A stretch of 64,000 nt of DNA from Primulina eburnea (Eukaryota; Streptophyta; Magnoliopsida; Lamiales; Gesneriaceae): contig NC_133105.1 of NCBI RefSeq assembly GCF_022965805.1, positions 620,001-684,000 on the forward strand. The letters are read 5' to 3'. The position numbers and the translations under genes were made by a program. Under the pieces are notes generated by a model, which had not been told where the DNA came from, made no database searches, and saw only the letters and a list, made by a program, of their open reading frames with translations. Positions 1 to 10,500 of the stretch are shown here, one piece after another; the first letter of the stretch is position 1, and each line of letters begins with the position of its first letter.

Positions 1-2971
1 GACTTAGCGCATCAGCCACTTTGTTTGCTTTACCCGGATGGTAGCTTATAGTCAAGTCGTAGTCTTTCAGTAGTTCAATCCACCGTCTCTGTCTCATGTT
101 TAGCTCCTTTTGGGTGAACAGATACTTGAGGCTCTGGTGGTCTGTGAAAATCTCACACTTAGCACCATAGAGATAGTGCCTCCAGATTTTTAAGGCGAAG
201 ACAACCGCTGCTAGCTCCAGATCATGAGTAGGGTAGTTCTGTTCGTGCGGTTTCAACTGCCTTGATGCGTAGGCGATCACTCTTCCCTCTTGCATTAGTA
301 CGCATCCCAAACCTTCCTTAGAAGCGTCACTGTAGATGGTGAATTCCTTGTCTTCCGTGGGTAAGACTAGTACTGGCGTGGATGCGAGCTTTTCTTTTAA
401 TGTCTGAAAACTTTTCTCGCAACCTTCGTCCCAGATGAACTTGGAATTCTTTTGCGTGAGTCTAGTCAGTGGTATGGCGATTGAAGAGAAACCTTCAACG
501 AACTTTCTGTAATAGCCTGCCAGTCCAAGAAAGCTCCTGATGTCTGTGGCGTTCTTAGGTTTTGGCCACTCTGTAATTGCCTCAACTTTCTTGGGATCCA
601 CTGATACTCCTGCTTCTGAGATCACGTGCCCTAAAAAGGATACACTTTTCAGCCAGAACTCACATTTCTTCAACTTGGCGTAGAGCTCTTTCTCCCTTAA
701 AGTCTGTAGTGCGATGCGGAGATGCTTTTCATGATCTTTTTCACTGGGAGAATAGACGAGAATGTCGTCAATAAATACCACTATGAACTGATCCAGGAAT
801 GGTTTGAAGACTCTGTTCATTAAGTCCATGAAGGCTGCAGGCGCGTTGGTCAGTCCAAAAGGCATCACTGTGAACTCAAAATGCCCATATCTTGTCCGAA
901 AGGCTGTCTTGGGAATATCTTCTGCCCTGACCTTCAATTGATGGTAACCCGTCCTCAGGTCTAGCTTAGAGAATACGGCGGCTCCCTTAAGCTGATCAAA
1001 TAGGTCGTCTATTCTCGGGAGAGGGTACCTGTTCTTGATAGTAATCTTGTTCAATTCTCTGTAGTCGATACACAGTCTCATGCTCCCATCTTTCTTCCTT
1101 ACAAAGAGTACTGGTGCTCCCCATGGGGACACGCTAGGTCGAACTTGCTTTTTGTCCAGCAATTCCTGGAGTTGCTCTTTTAACTCCTTGAGTTCAGCTG
1201 GTGCCATCCGGTAAGGTGCTTTGGAAATTGGTGCTGCACCTGGAGTTAGATTAATTTCGAACTCGACTTCGCGGTCCGGGACTGTCCCTGGGAGTTCTTC
1301 TGGAAAGACATCCGGGAACTCACATGCTATTGGGATGTCTTCTATTCTCAGTTCGACTTCTCCTTGCACCTCGCTGACCATAGCTAGGTAGATGTCTTCT
1401 CCGGATTTCATGGCCTTCCATGCTTGTGAAGCGGAAAGGAGTGATTTTCGTTTCTTGGATTTACCGTGAAACACGACCTCTCCCTGACCTGGGGTTCGGA
1501 GTTTGACTTCCTTTCCTTTACAATCTACTATTGCATTGTTTTTGGCTAACCAATCCATCCCTAAGATGATGTCGAAATCGACCATGATCAACTGTATCAA
1601 GTCGGCGCTAAAAGTCTGATTATTGATACTGATTTTACAATCTCTGTGAATTTCGTGGGTTTCAATGGCCCTACTTGTAGGTGTAGCTATTCGAAAGGGC
1701 TCGTTTAGTTTCTCAGGCTTACATCCTAACTTCTTAGCAAATCTTTTAGACATAAACGAATGGGTAGCTCCACAGTCAAATAACACATAAGCAGGCACTT
1801 GCTGAATAAATATGGTACCTGACACGACATCGTTTGCGTCGTCCGCTTCCTCTTGCGTCATAGCAAACACTCTAGCGTTAGGCTGATTCTCTTTTGGTTT
1901 GTTGGGGTTAGCTCCCACATTCTGCCCAGTTCCCCTGTTGGGCCCAGCTGCTTGATTGGTGGCGGTAGGACATTCAGAAATTCGGTGTCCCGGTTTTCCA
2001 CATCCGAAGCACGCTCCACTGGCCCTTCGACATTCCCCGGGGTGTCTGAAACCGCATTTTGGGCACGGTTTGGGTCCTTGGTAGTTGGCTGCTGAGGTTT
2101 GCCCTAAAGATGGTCCGCCTGATTGGTTCGGTTTCCTGAACTTCTGTCCACCCTGTGCAGACTGACTGGCAAGAGGGCGCTTGTTCTTAAACTCTCCCTC
2201 CCTGCGGCGTATATCTGTTTCAGCTCGGATAGCTGCGCCCATAAGATCTGAAAAATTGGCGGCCTGATACACTGCTAGGGCTGACTGAATTCGACTGTTC
2301 AATCCTCTCTTAAACCGGTGCAGTTTCAAAACTTCATCCGCCATGATTGCCGGAGCATACGACCCAAGGGCATTAAACTGGGATGTGTACTCCACCACTG
2401 ACATATCGGGGGCTTGAGTGAGATTTTCAAATTCACTCAATTTCTGCAATCTGACTTCCGCTGGGTAGTACTGTTTCAGAAATGTCTCTCGGAAGTTCTG
2501 CCATGTGACTGGTCCGGTAGCGATCATGGCTGGTGAGACTGCTTCCCACCACTTAGCTGCTCTGTCTTCTAAGAAAGGCACAACCACATCTACTTTGAGT
2601 GCCTCGGGGACTTCCAATAGTCGCAGTTGAGTCTCGACGGTCTTTAGCCAATTCTGGCCCATTTCAGGATCGGCATCACCGCTGAAGGTCGGACACCTGT
2701 TTTTGCGAAGGGACTCATAATGGAATTTGACTCCATTCGGCGGTGGTGGAGGAGGTGGTTGATTAGCGTTTGGGTTTATCAACCCTTGCAGTGTGGTCGC
2801 CACTATGGTGGCTATAGCCATCAGATCGGCTCGGCTTAGGCCGACTGCAGGTGGTGGTCCGTTCTCTTGTCGATTTTCTTGCCTATTTTCCTGCTCATTT
2901 TCCTGCCTGTTCTCGCGATCAGTGTTAGCGTAACGTGGGTTGCGGTTCTGTCTTGGAGGTCTGCCAGCCAT
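1..2971 (-). CDS. gag-pol polyprotein, partial (gag, protease, RT, RNase H)
   Basis: The ATG at 2971 opens a frame with no stop down to base 1. Domains in order are: a Gln/Asn/Glu-rich N-terminus; a retrotransposon gag domain (WWEAV, then a stretch ending in ETFLKQYYP); a CCHC-like [12 protein letters not shown] followed by a zinc knuckle [14 protein letters not shown] near 1980-2070; a retropepsin with [11 protein letters not shown] near 1760-1785; reverse transcriptase with the catalytic box [11 protein letters not shown] near 745-780; and RNase H with [12 protein letters not shown] and the tail [14 protein letters not shown] at the left edge. The protease active site reads DCG, not the usual DTG/DSG: the Cys codon is 1772-1774. 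The product makes virus-like particles and cDNA for retrotransposition. Integrase is cut off by the window edge. Confidence 0.95.
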   Translation of the reverse strand, partial: MAGRPPRQNRNPRYANTDRENRQENEQENRQENRQENGPPPAVGLSRADLMAIATIVATTLQGLINPNANQPPPPPPPNGVKFHYESLRKNRCPTFSGDADPEMGQNWLKTVETQLRLLEVPEALKVDVVVPFLEDRAAKWWEAVSPAMIATGPVTWQNFRETFLKQYYPAEVRLQKLSEFENLTQAPDMSVVEYTSQFNALGSYAPAIMADEVLKLHRFKRGLNSRIQSALAVYQAANFSDLMGAAIRAETDIRRREGEFKNKRPLASQSAQGGQKFRKPNQSGGPSLGQTSAANYQGPKPCPKCGFRHPGECRRASGACFGCGKPGHRISECPTATNQAAGPNRGTGQNVGANPNKPKENQPNARVFAMTQEEADDANDVVSGTIFIQQVPAYVLFDCGATHSFMSKRFAKKLGCKPEKLNEPFRIATPTSRAIETHEIHRDCKISINNQTFSADLIQLIMVDFDIILGMDWLAKNNAIVDCKGKEVKLRTPGQGEVVFHGKSKKRKSLLSASQAWKAMKSGEDIYLAMVSEVQGEVELRIEDIPIACEFPDVFPEELPGTVPDREVEFEINLTPGAAPISKAPYRMAPAELKELKEQLQELLDKKQVRPSVSPWGAPVLFVRKKDGSMRLCIDYRELNKITIKNRYPLPRIDDLFDQLKGAAVFSKLDLRTGYHQLKVRAEDIPKTAFRTRYGHFEFTVMPFGLTNAPAAFMDLMNRVFKPFLDQFIVVFIDDILVYSPSEKDHEKHLRIALQTLREKELYAKLKKCEFWLKSVSFLGHVISEAGVSVDPKKVEAITEWPKPKNATDIRSFLGLAGYYRKFVEGFSSIAIPLTRLTQKNSKFIWDEGCEKSFQTLKEKLASTPVLVLPTEDKEFTIYSDASKEGLGCVLMQEGRVIAYASRQLKPHEQNYPTHDLELAAVVFALKIWRHYLYGAKCEIFTDHQSLKYLFTQKELNMRQRRWIELLKDYDLTISYHPGKANKVADALS

Positions 2972-3203
2972 TTCCTACAATCGCAAGTTCTAAGAATTTG
3001 TACGAGTAGGTTTTATGCAATAGATTGCGCAGTAGTAAATTGAAATCAATGGAACAAATAAAATATTTTATTGATTTATCAAAATAGATGAACAAGACCA
3101 ACCTAAATAAATGAACATGACCAAATCTAAAAATAGATAAATGTACTGAACAAAAGAAATGTAGCAACAACGGAAACAAAAGAAAATTGGTTCACTAAAT
3201 ATC

Positions 3204-3921
3204 CTAATCTGCTATCTCGCCATTTCCCACTGCCATATCAGGTGGGGCTTCTTCCTCCTCGGGTTCTGGCATCTCGGGGTCCAAGAACTCTGCAAGATGC
3301 ATCTGGAGGTCTTGATTTTCTGACTCCAACTCCTCAATCCGCTCCTTGTGTGTCAGAATTCTTCCTACCGCAATATCCAACTCACTTCTTACTTGTGCGC
3401 AGTTCGCATCCTTCTTCTGAATGATCACCTTTTCTCTTTCCTTCCTTTCGTGTATCTCCTTGATAAACTTTTGGTTACACTCCTGATAGTTGCGTGACCA
3501 CGTCCCATGACTCGTCAATCCTCAGCTTATCTCTCTTTCGTGCTTCAGTTAACTCGGTAATGCGCTTATCCATTTCCTCCCTTGCCTGCTTGGCTTGACG
3601 CAGTGCTGTGACTAGTGAGTCTTGAAGCTCGGTATTATGTTCGTTGACGAGCTGGAACATTTCAAATACCTCATTGATTCTTTTCTCTTTTACCTCCAGC
3701 TTGGTCGTCAGGTCCTCCACCTGTTGTCTCCTCTTGAAGTTGGTAGCCCTCATCCTTCTAATGGTTTTCTCATGGTTCCTGAGGGCCCATCCGCTAGAAC
3801 TCATAATATTCCGGGTGTGCGCGTACGATTGGTGACCATCCAACTGAATCGATTCGATGAGAGCAATAGGGGTCACTTTCTTACGAGCGGTGAGACGCGT
3901 ACGAGTCATTTCCTGGAACAA
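3204..3921 (-). CDS. Extra coiled-coil ORF upstream of gag in the gypsy element (frameshifted)
   Basis: Two minus-strand frames overlap here. The first (3921-3475, 148 codons from an ATG) starts MTRTRLTARKKV and becomes rich in Lys, Arg and Glu with heptad-like spacing. The second (to 3204) continues in another frame with KEIHERKEREKV and IEELESENQDLQMHL and ends in an acidic tail (PEPEEEE). Both halves look like one coiled-coil protein of about 240 residues, broken by one frameshift near 3475-3518. It lies between the primer binding site and gag, in the same orientation. Extra ORFs upstream of gag are known in Ogre/Tat elements; I do not recognise this one. Function is unknown; a gag-associated or nucleic-acid-binding role is speculation. 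A programmed frameshift is possible but no slippery site is evident to me. Confidence 0.6.
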
Positions 3922-4645
3922 TAAAGAAAGGAAATGCTCAGAATATATAAAAAATATAGGACAGAATAAATATCAAGAATTTATAGAGCAGGGTATCGAA
4001 ATATAAATATTTTCGAAAAATAAAAATTTCCCGAAAATAGGAGAATAAAATCGGCGGGTTGACTCGCTGAATTCGGACGAGTTGACTCGCCGGGTTGACT
4101 CGTCGGATAACGGTCGGAGCACAAGCGTATGACGGCGACGGCGTAAGGGTCACGGAACCGGTGACGGAACGTCAAAATTCGGCCGGAAAATCTTCTAATT
4201 TGGCCGAAAACGTGCGCAACTCGCTAAATATCTCAAATTTGGGGGTTTTTGATTTCGTGATCCGATCCTAAAATTGATTGGTTCTAAACGTTACCCATGG
4301 ATCATATATCGTTCAGTAAAATTTAATTTAAAATCGGAGTAAGATTGATAGGGTAATTGGACCAAAATATTTGCGGCGATTTAGGGTTTATACGAGAATT
4401 GGTAGATCTAAAATTCTCGTCGCATACGGACGCGAAATCCAAAATTGGTTGAGGGCTTTGGTTCGTTTCGTCGAGACGATTCTGGAAATGGTCTCCGCTC
4501 GACGAACGGGTATCGGCAACGGCCGGAATCGGCGAAGAACGCGGCGTCTCCCTAAGGCGCTGTTTGGCCGAAAAATTTCCGAAAAATATTTCCGAATTTT
4601 TTTTTTTTGAAACTCGATTTTTCCACTCGGATTATGAACCTGGCG
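3922..4645 (-). other. Untranslated leader of the gypsy element
   Basis: This is the stretch between the primer binding site and the extra coiled-coil ORF. It contains repeated GACTCG-type motifs (4056-4105) and a purine/pyrimidine tract at 4600-4610. The short ORFs here on both strands show no recognisable protein. It is expected to be the 5' leader of the genomic RNA, where packaging signals would lie, but I cannot identify any. Confidence 0.6.
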
Positions 4646-4657
4646 GCTCTGATACCA
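4646..4657 (-). other. Primer binding site (initiator tRNA-Met type)
   Basis: On the minus strand the bases read TGGTATCAGAGC, the standard plant retrotransposon primer site complementary to the 3' end of initiator tRNA-Met. It lies six bases inside the LTR end at 4664, the usual spacing. Confidence 0.95.
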
Positions 4658-4663
4658 CTTAAA

Positions 4664-6196
4664 TGTCACGCCCCGAAACTCGGGATTGACACCGGCGTCG
4701 CTCATCAATCGAAAAACGACAAGCCTCGTAGCACAGTATAAACCGAAACCAGTTTATTTCATAAATTCGCCAAAAACAACCACTGTCTTTACAACTGAAT
4801 AAATTGCGGAAGCGTTTACAAATAAAATAAACCAACTAAAATCCTTAAATCTTGCAGCATAAATCGAATATAATAATTTCACCAGCCCCAAAACTGGTCC
4901 GACTCCTCTTCTTCGACCTGTTCCTCTGATTTATCTTCAGTTTTATCTGGGGAGGTGTAAGGGGGGTGAGTATTTTGGGAAATACTCAGCAAGTGGGGGC
5001 CGTTCGAGTACACAACAACATGCATATAACAATTCGAAAATATACACACACACACCATGCATACTTTGACTCATATCACATTCGTATACTTGACCTGACA
5101 CTGAGATTCCTCTACTTTCAATGGTTTACTGACGTCAGTCCCTAATTTTTATTCCTCTAAGGGGGCGAGGCCGAATCGGTTATATCCCCACCGTATGAGG
5201 GTCATGTCATAGTTGGGATTCCCTCCCATATCCAGTCGGATCCTCACAGTGTCAACATAAACTCATGCAGAAATCATAACCAGAAGGGGTAGAAAAGAGT
5301 TGTACTCGACCGAAATTTAATAAAACCGAAAATTACATGCACCGAAATACATGCACCGAAAAATGCAACAATTTAAAACAAGCCCACTTACCTTAAGCTT
5401 CTTGAAGAAAAACGTAAAACTCCGGTGGCTGGACTGCGGCAGCGCTTCGCCGTGCACGAAAAAAAATCCTAAGAAACTAGGTGTGTTTCTCGAAAATTTG
5501 AGAGAAAAGTGGTGTGAATTTTCGAGACCCATGCCCTCCTATTTATAGGGGTTGGCTGCTATCCTGATCGTGTATCAAATCTCGTTGATTCTGAATCAAA
5601 TCTTCATCTAAAATCGTGATCAAATCTACCCTTATTCTTATCCTAAATTTCGAAAATATATAATTATATCCAAGCTAATTTTCGAAATTAAGCCTTGCCC
5701 AGTCTGTGAAATTTCGACTTTTGTGTCTAATTCCCAATATTCGGTAGATTTTTGACTTCCTAAAATAATAAAAATTATATTTCTAAAATCCCACAAATTT
5801 GCTTACTTAAATCCGAAATTATTGGTATTTTTCCACAAATAATATTTGGATTATTTTTCCTAAAATCCTGGTAGCTGAACTTTTAAATTTTTCCCAAGGC
5901 TGCATTTTATCGTGTAGACTTTTCCCTTATCTATGATTTTCGAAAATCACTTAATATTCTCCCCTAATTTTCGAAAATCCCTTGACAAATCCTCAAGATT
6001 TTTGCTCCATGATTGAGTTATCTTCTCGCTTAAATTTTTATCCGGTTGATATTTCTATAAATCTCAAATATTCTGATAAACAAAATACACACGATATTAT
6101 TTAAATCCTTGAGTTCCAAAAACCACAAATCCTGAGAATCTCCAAAATCTTGATACAAAAATATTATTGTGATAAAATAAAATCCGGGATTTTACA
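4664..6196 (-). repeat. 5' long terminal repeat of the gypsy element
   Basis: The minus strand begins TGTAAAATCCCGG at 6196 and ends GGGGCGTGACA at 4664, giving TG...CA ends over about 1533 bp. The primer binding site follows at the 3' end and the host copia sequence abuts the 5' end. A TATA box lies at 5540-5547. The partner LTR is outside the window, so identity between LTRs (the usual age estimate) cannot be measured here. Confidence 0.92.
5540..5547 (-). promoter_or_regulatory. TATA box in the gypsy LTR
   Basis: The minus strand reads CCCTATAAATAGG around this position, a strong plant TATA box. It sits about 650 bp into the LTR (U3). Transcription would run toward lower coordinates, with a start expected about 30 bases downstream, near 5510. 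The expected start is inference from spacing. Confidence 0.7.
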
Positions 6197-6572
6197 CGTG
6201 GTCTTCAAAAAAACAACCAATTATAACCTTATCAACAACTGAAGCAGAGTTTGTTGCTGCAACAGCTTGTACATGTCAAGCTATTTGGTTAAGAAAGGTT
6301 CTTGAGGAACTTCATTTCAAGCAAGAAGGAGCAACCACAACAGTTCAGCAATAAAACTCTCCAGAAATTCTGTACTACATGGAAGAAGCAAGCACATCGA
6401 TGTAAGGTTTCATTTCCTAAGAAACTTGACAAAAGAAGGAATCATTGATCTCATCTACTGCAAGAGTGAAGATCAAGTTGCTGATATTTTTACCAAGCCT
6501 CTCAAGTTGCAGGCATTTCAGAGACTTAGAAAGTTGCTTGGTGTTTGTGTAATGGAGAACTCATTAAACTGA
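6197..6572 (+). pseudogene. Ty1/copia RNase H C-terminal fragment, decayed
   Basis: The plus strand encodes WSSKKQP, then LSTTEAEFVAA, AIWLRKVLEEL and, after frame changes, DQVADIFTKPL, the hallmark end of copia pol. A TAA after ATTTVQQ near 6350 and frame shifts between 6340 and 6420 show that it is dead. The final stop is at 6570-6572. The gypsy element inserted exactly before the conserved Trp-Ser-Ser-Lys-Lys motif, so the upstream part of the copia element should lie beyond the left edge of the window. This is the host layer for the gypsy element. Confidence 0.9.
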
Positions 6573-6584
6573 AACCTTTCAGTT

Positions 6585-6855
6585 TAAGGGTGGGAATGTT
6601 ATGACACGTGTCATTAATTAAATTCTTTTACTTGGTCATTATCAATAATCCTAACATTTAGGAGCAAGGTTACAGTAGTGGGTTTATTAGAACATGGCTT
6701 TAGTTGCTGAGTCTTAGTTATTGGTCAAGTCTGTTGCTATTTCTGTGGTATTTCCGTTGGTGTTATAGCCTACAAAAGGCTGATCGATTAATGAAATAAA
6801 CAAGGCGCTTCTCCTCTATATCATCTTGTGTTTTCTTTTCTCAAATTTTGCAACA
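6585..6855 (+). repeat. 3' end of the copia element: polypurine tract and 3' LTR
   Basis: A purine tract TAAGGGTGGGAA (6585-6596) directly precedes an LTR that begins TGTTATGACACGTG at 6597 and ends near GCAACA at 6855, about 259 bp. This is a normal small copia LTR. The end could be 6857 because CACA repeats there. The 5' LTR is outside the window. The element lies in what appears to be an intron of a DNMT2-like gene on the opposite strand. Confidence 0.8.
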
Positions 6856-6915
6856 CAGATTAGATCAATTGACAACGAACAGTGTGCAACTGAGACAATA
6901 GATTAAAAGTGAAAC

Positions 6916-7193
6916 CTCGTGGGGATGGTGGCCAAACTTGTGCTCATATACATCATTCGCTATGTCGCTGATGTCAAATGCTTCCACGACTTCCGCGTTC
7001 ACGCCCGCCTTCATCAACGAATATCTCTATGGAAACCATTCACACAAAAAAGATCCCAGAGTCACACGAAAATCCCACACGTATTCCGCAGGAATATCTA
7101 AAAAATGAAAATGTTTTACCATGCCACCAATGCCACTGTAGTTCTCCTTTCCAGCTCAATCTTGCAGCGAACTCTCTTCAAACTGTAGTCCAT
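6916..7193 (-). pseudogene. First two exons of a DNMT2-type tRNA (cytosine-5) methyltransferase, broken
   Basis: Minus-strand bases 7026-6916 form a 37-codon exon beginning RYSLMKAG, continuing [17 protein letters not shown] and ending in HHPHE. It is bounded by an AG acceptor (7027-7028) and a GT donor (6914-6915). The preceding exon ends YSGIGGM at 7120 with a GT donor, so the splice gives GGM|RYSL. That is the S-adenosylmethionine-binding motif I region of plant DNMT2 (tRNA Asp C38 methyltransferase). In exon 1, a start at 7193 gives 74 nt and does not keep frame with YSGIGGM, so the N-terminus looks frameshifted. The next intron runs straight into the copia LTR. The rest of the gene, if it exists, is beyond the retrotransposons to the left. 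The gene is probably dead. Confidence 0.8.
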
Positions 7194-7503
7194 TGGCGCA
7201 GTGAAGCCCGTCTTCGACGCAAATTATATTTTTGTTGGGCCTGGACAAACCAATTTGTTTAGATTTGGGCCTTAATTCTGGACTTTCTCAATGATTTATA
7301 TTTATATTTATTATTTTAATTTTCATGTCTTACATATGATTAAAAAAAATACGTAATTAAAATTTATTGATATCTACGAAAAAAATAGGTGAGGGATCGA
7401 ATTCAAATTGACGTCAGACTGAATCCAAGAGCCCCCATTTTCCCTCCATTCTACGCTCCTCAAATTTGAAAAACAAGCAACACATTCCTCTCAATCTTTG
7501 CAG
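7194..7503. promoter_or_regulatory. Short intergenic region between divergent DNMT2 relic and SNM1 gene
   Basis: About 310 bp separate the putative start of the minus-strand DNMT2 relic and the ATG of the plus-strand nuclease gene. The two are head to head, so this is likely a shared promoter region. I see no certain TATA box. The last 60 bases are probably 5' leader of the nuclease mRNA. Confidence 0.4.
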
Positions 7504-10500
7504 ATGGCGCCGCTCAATCCCAACTCAAAGCCCAGGATCAGTTCCAATCCTTCTTCCTTGATATCGTCGAGGGCAACCCCAATTATCGGCGATGATGATT
7601 TCCGAGATCGCCCTTCGTCATCAATCTCTGCTTCGAAAACCAGCTCACTCAGATCTCATGACACAACCACCATCCGAACATCCAAAAAGCTGAAGAAACA
7701 GCATCCCGGAAAGGAGAACAGCTTTCCAATCGAGTTGGAGCTAGATTGGGGTTGTGGGTTGGATTTCATCGAACCAACCCTCGATTTATTGGATGCAAAA
7801 GGAGTCGATTTACATAGTGATGCTTCGATGGAGTCAAAATTATTGATAGAACATGAAGAAGATGAGCAAAATTTTCGTGGTGAAGAGTTCATGGAGGAAG
7901 GAAGCACGCAGCTTGACGTGTTGCTGAAGCTGTGCAACGACGTTGACGAGCGGGGGATTGATAGGGATGGGAGTGGTTTAAGGTTTTCGGAGGAAGATAA
8001 ATTCGATGAATTGATATCTTGTCCTATCTGTGGAGCTGATATTTCTGGTGTGAGTGATGATATGAGGCAGGCGCACACCAATGAATGCCTTGACAAAATG
8101 GCCGACGCGAACGATGTGGTACCTCTTTGCTCTTATTCTTCATTGGAGCATCTGTTACACGCTTGCTGCTTGCATATATTCTCGTATCATTGCATGTGGT
8201 TTGGAAAGTTTTGTGATGAAGATCTGCAAGTCTGTTTCCACAATCTTGAATAATTTTTGTGTTAGGATGAGAAAGATTGTAGTTAAACTAACCAAGTTTG
8301 AGGAAAATTAATTGCGAACAAAGTTTATCCGTTATTCAATGTTAATGACCTGGGAAAAGCCTCGCACATGAGAGATTTGCATCAGACGTTCAAGTATGGG
8401 TCCAATTTTTACTAAATTGGAATTGTTGAAACTTTTAGATGTTATGCCAAAAACATAGGAGAAATCTCTTGACACCGATTCAGGTATCTGCTGACTCATT
8501 CTTATTGAAATTGTTTGCTGAAATGTGGTTACGGATGCTACCTTTTTTAATGTTATCATTTGAACCATTGTGTCCTTTTTTCCCTTAAAAGTATCCCTTC
8601 AATGTAATCAATATCTATTGATTTCATAGCATAACGTAAGGCACCTCAATTTTTTCAGGTGGCAGTTTATGGTGATGATACAAGAACATATCAATGCCCT
8701 GGACAAGTTCTCGATGCTACTCCCCTTAAATCTACTGATAAAGATGCTAATGTATCTCGAGTTGTGGAATGGCTGCGGAATTTGGGCCTAGCCAAGTATG
8801 AAGATATTTTTATAAGGGAGGAGATCGATTGGGATGCGTTCCAGTTGTTGACAGAAGAGGTGTGTTTTGTATCTAGGACTATCCCAGGAATATTACGAGG
8901 CCACATATTAGTCATGAAATTTCAAAGAAACAAAGAAAGACTGAAATGGGTCTTTTCTGGAAAAAACAGATAAATATGCTGTGGAACTGTTCTGTGCTTG
9001 AGTGTAGATAACTTTGTTTACATCAACAGATTTTCCTCTCTCCAAGGATAAAAACTTATGTTGTAACTGGCAGCATGGCATCAATATATCATGCTTACAA
9101 ACTTAAGATTCGCTAATCTTTGCTCACTCAGGTTTTTAATTTTAGTGCAGGATTTATAAAAAATGTTGTAGTCGAATATCATTTTCTGCCTGTGTTAGAG
9201 AATGATCAAATTTGGTCTAGAGTCTTAATGTGCAATCATGCTTGAATTTTTTTATAGAGGTAATGGTCTCTTGTTAAGTCTTGTTATTTGACAGAGTTGG
9301 GTGTTCATGTAACATATTGGTGTGGCTTGCTACTTATTGAACCTGATGTATGGTAAATTTCAACCAATATGAAATCATTGTTCATCGGTTGACCAAAATG
9401 TACTGAATATCGCTAGTTTTTTCCTGACAGGAACTATGCATCATTGGTGTTTCGGCACTTGGTCCAAGAAAAAAAATTATTCACGCTCTTGAACAGTTGA
9501 GACATGATTCAACGAGAGCAGATGAACCAACGACAGATCTCTCTAAAGGTGTTGCTGATGAGGCTAAACTCGTAACAAACAAGTTGATTACTGATTACTT
9601 TTCTGGTCCTCAATCTGAAAGAAAAAGTGTCAGGGTGACTTCTAATGGACAAACCAATGTTAAGAGAAGCCAGGCAAATCGTACTCGAAGGAGTGTTCAA
9701 CGAAAAGATTGCATCAGGAATGGAAAACAGAAAGATGTTCCATTGTGGTGTTGCATACCAGGAACAGCATTTAGAGTGGTAAACTTTATATTATCAAGAA
9801 GAAACATCACTATCCTTTGATTATGTATAGTTTACCACGCTGATTCTGCGAGCTTCTTTTTATTTTGTTGTCTGCTAAATGTTCTTGTAATTGTGTATTT
9901 TATTGATCAACCTCTCAGTACACAATCCCAACAATTCAGAATATTATATTTGCTGTATTTGAGTAGCTGATAATAACTTTAAATTCCATGTATTTTGCAG
10001 GATGCCTTTAAGTACCTAAAAAGGGATTGTTCCCACTGGTTTCTCACTCACTTCCATTTAGATCGTAAGTCCTTATTATGGCTCTCGAAGGATACTCTAG
10101 AAAATGACTTTGTTTTTATGATCATGCTTGTTATAATCAAGAAAGCAATTTTTTTTTGTTGACTTGATTCATATTTTCTTGTAATACTGGAGTTGATAAT
10201 TCAAAAGAAACCACCATTACATGAAGATCAGAACGGGCATTATTTATTGAATTTCCAGACTGAATATGTGTGCAAATTTGATGTAAATCCTTACTTCCTA
10301 TAGGCAGACAATGTTCAGTGTTCTGAAGAAGCTAGGTTTTCTAGGAAGTTTTTGGTGGGCTGGAAACTATTAAATGGGGAACAAAAACACAAATAAATCT
10401 TAAAGAAAATGTAATATTGAATTAACAATACAGCTGTACGATAAGCAGTTGCAACTGACTTCGCATATTTTGAGGAAAAAGTTTGATTATCGGACCCCCT

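Larger units (their letters stand above)
1..6196 (-). mobile_element. Ty3/gypsy LTR retrotransposon, 5' part (Tekay/Del-like)
   Basis: Read on the minus strand the order is LTR (6196-4664), a 6-nt gap, a primer binding site matching plant initiator tRNA-Met, a leader, an extra coiled-coil ORF, then gag-protease-RT-RNase H leaving the window at base 1. Integrase, any chromodomain and the 3' LTR lie outside. Order and RT/RNase H motifs place it in Ty3/gypsy; the reverse-transcriptase box FIDDILVYS and the gag layout suggest the chromovirus Tekay/Del clade (inference). The gag-pol frame has no stop in the 990 codons I translated, so the insertion looks young. It interrupts a copia RNase H coding stretch at 6196/6197. 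The bases CGTGG at 6197-6201 should be one target-site duplicate; the other lies outside the window. Confidence 0.93.

Noticed and set aside
577..774. Plus-strand ORF over the gypsy RT
   Set aside because: It is a shadow of the reverse-transcriptase frame on the minus strand.
7656..8096. Minus-strand Ser-rich 146-codon ORF
   Set aside because: It is antisense to SNM1 exon 1, which has correct zinc-finger residues and splice phase on the plus strand.
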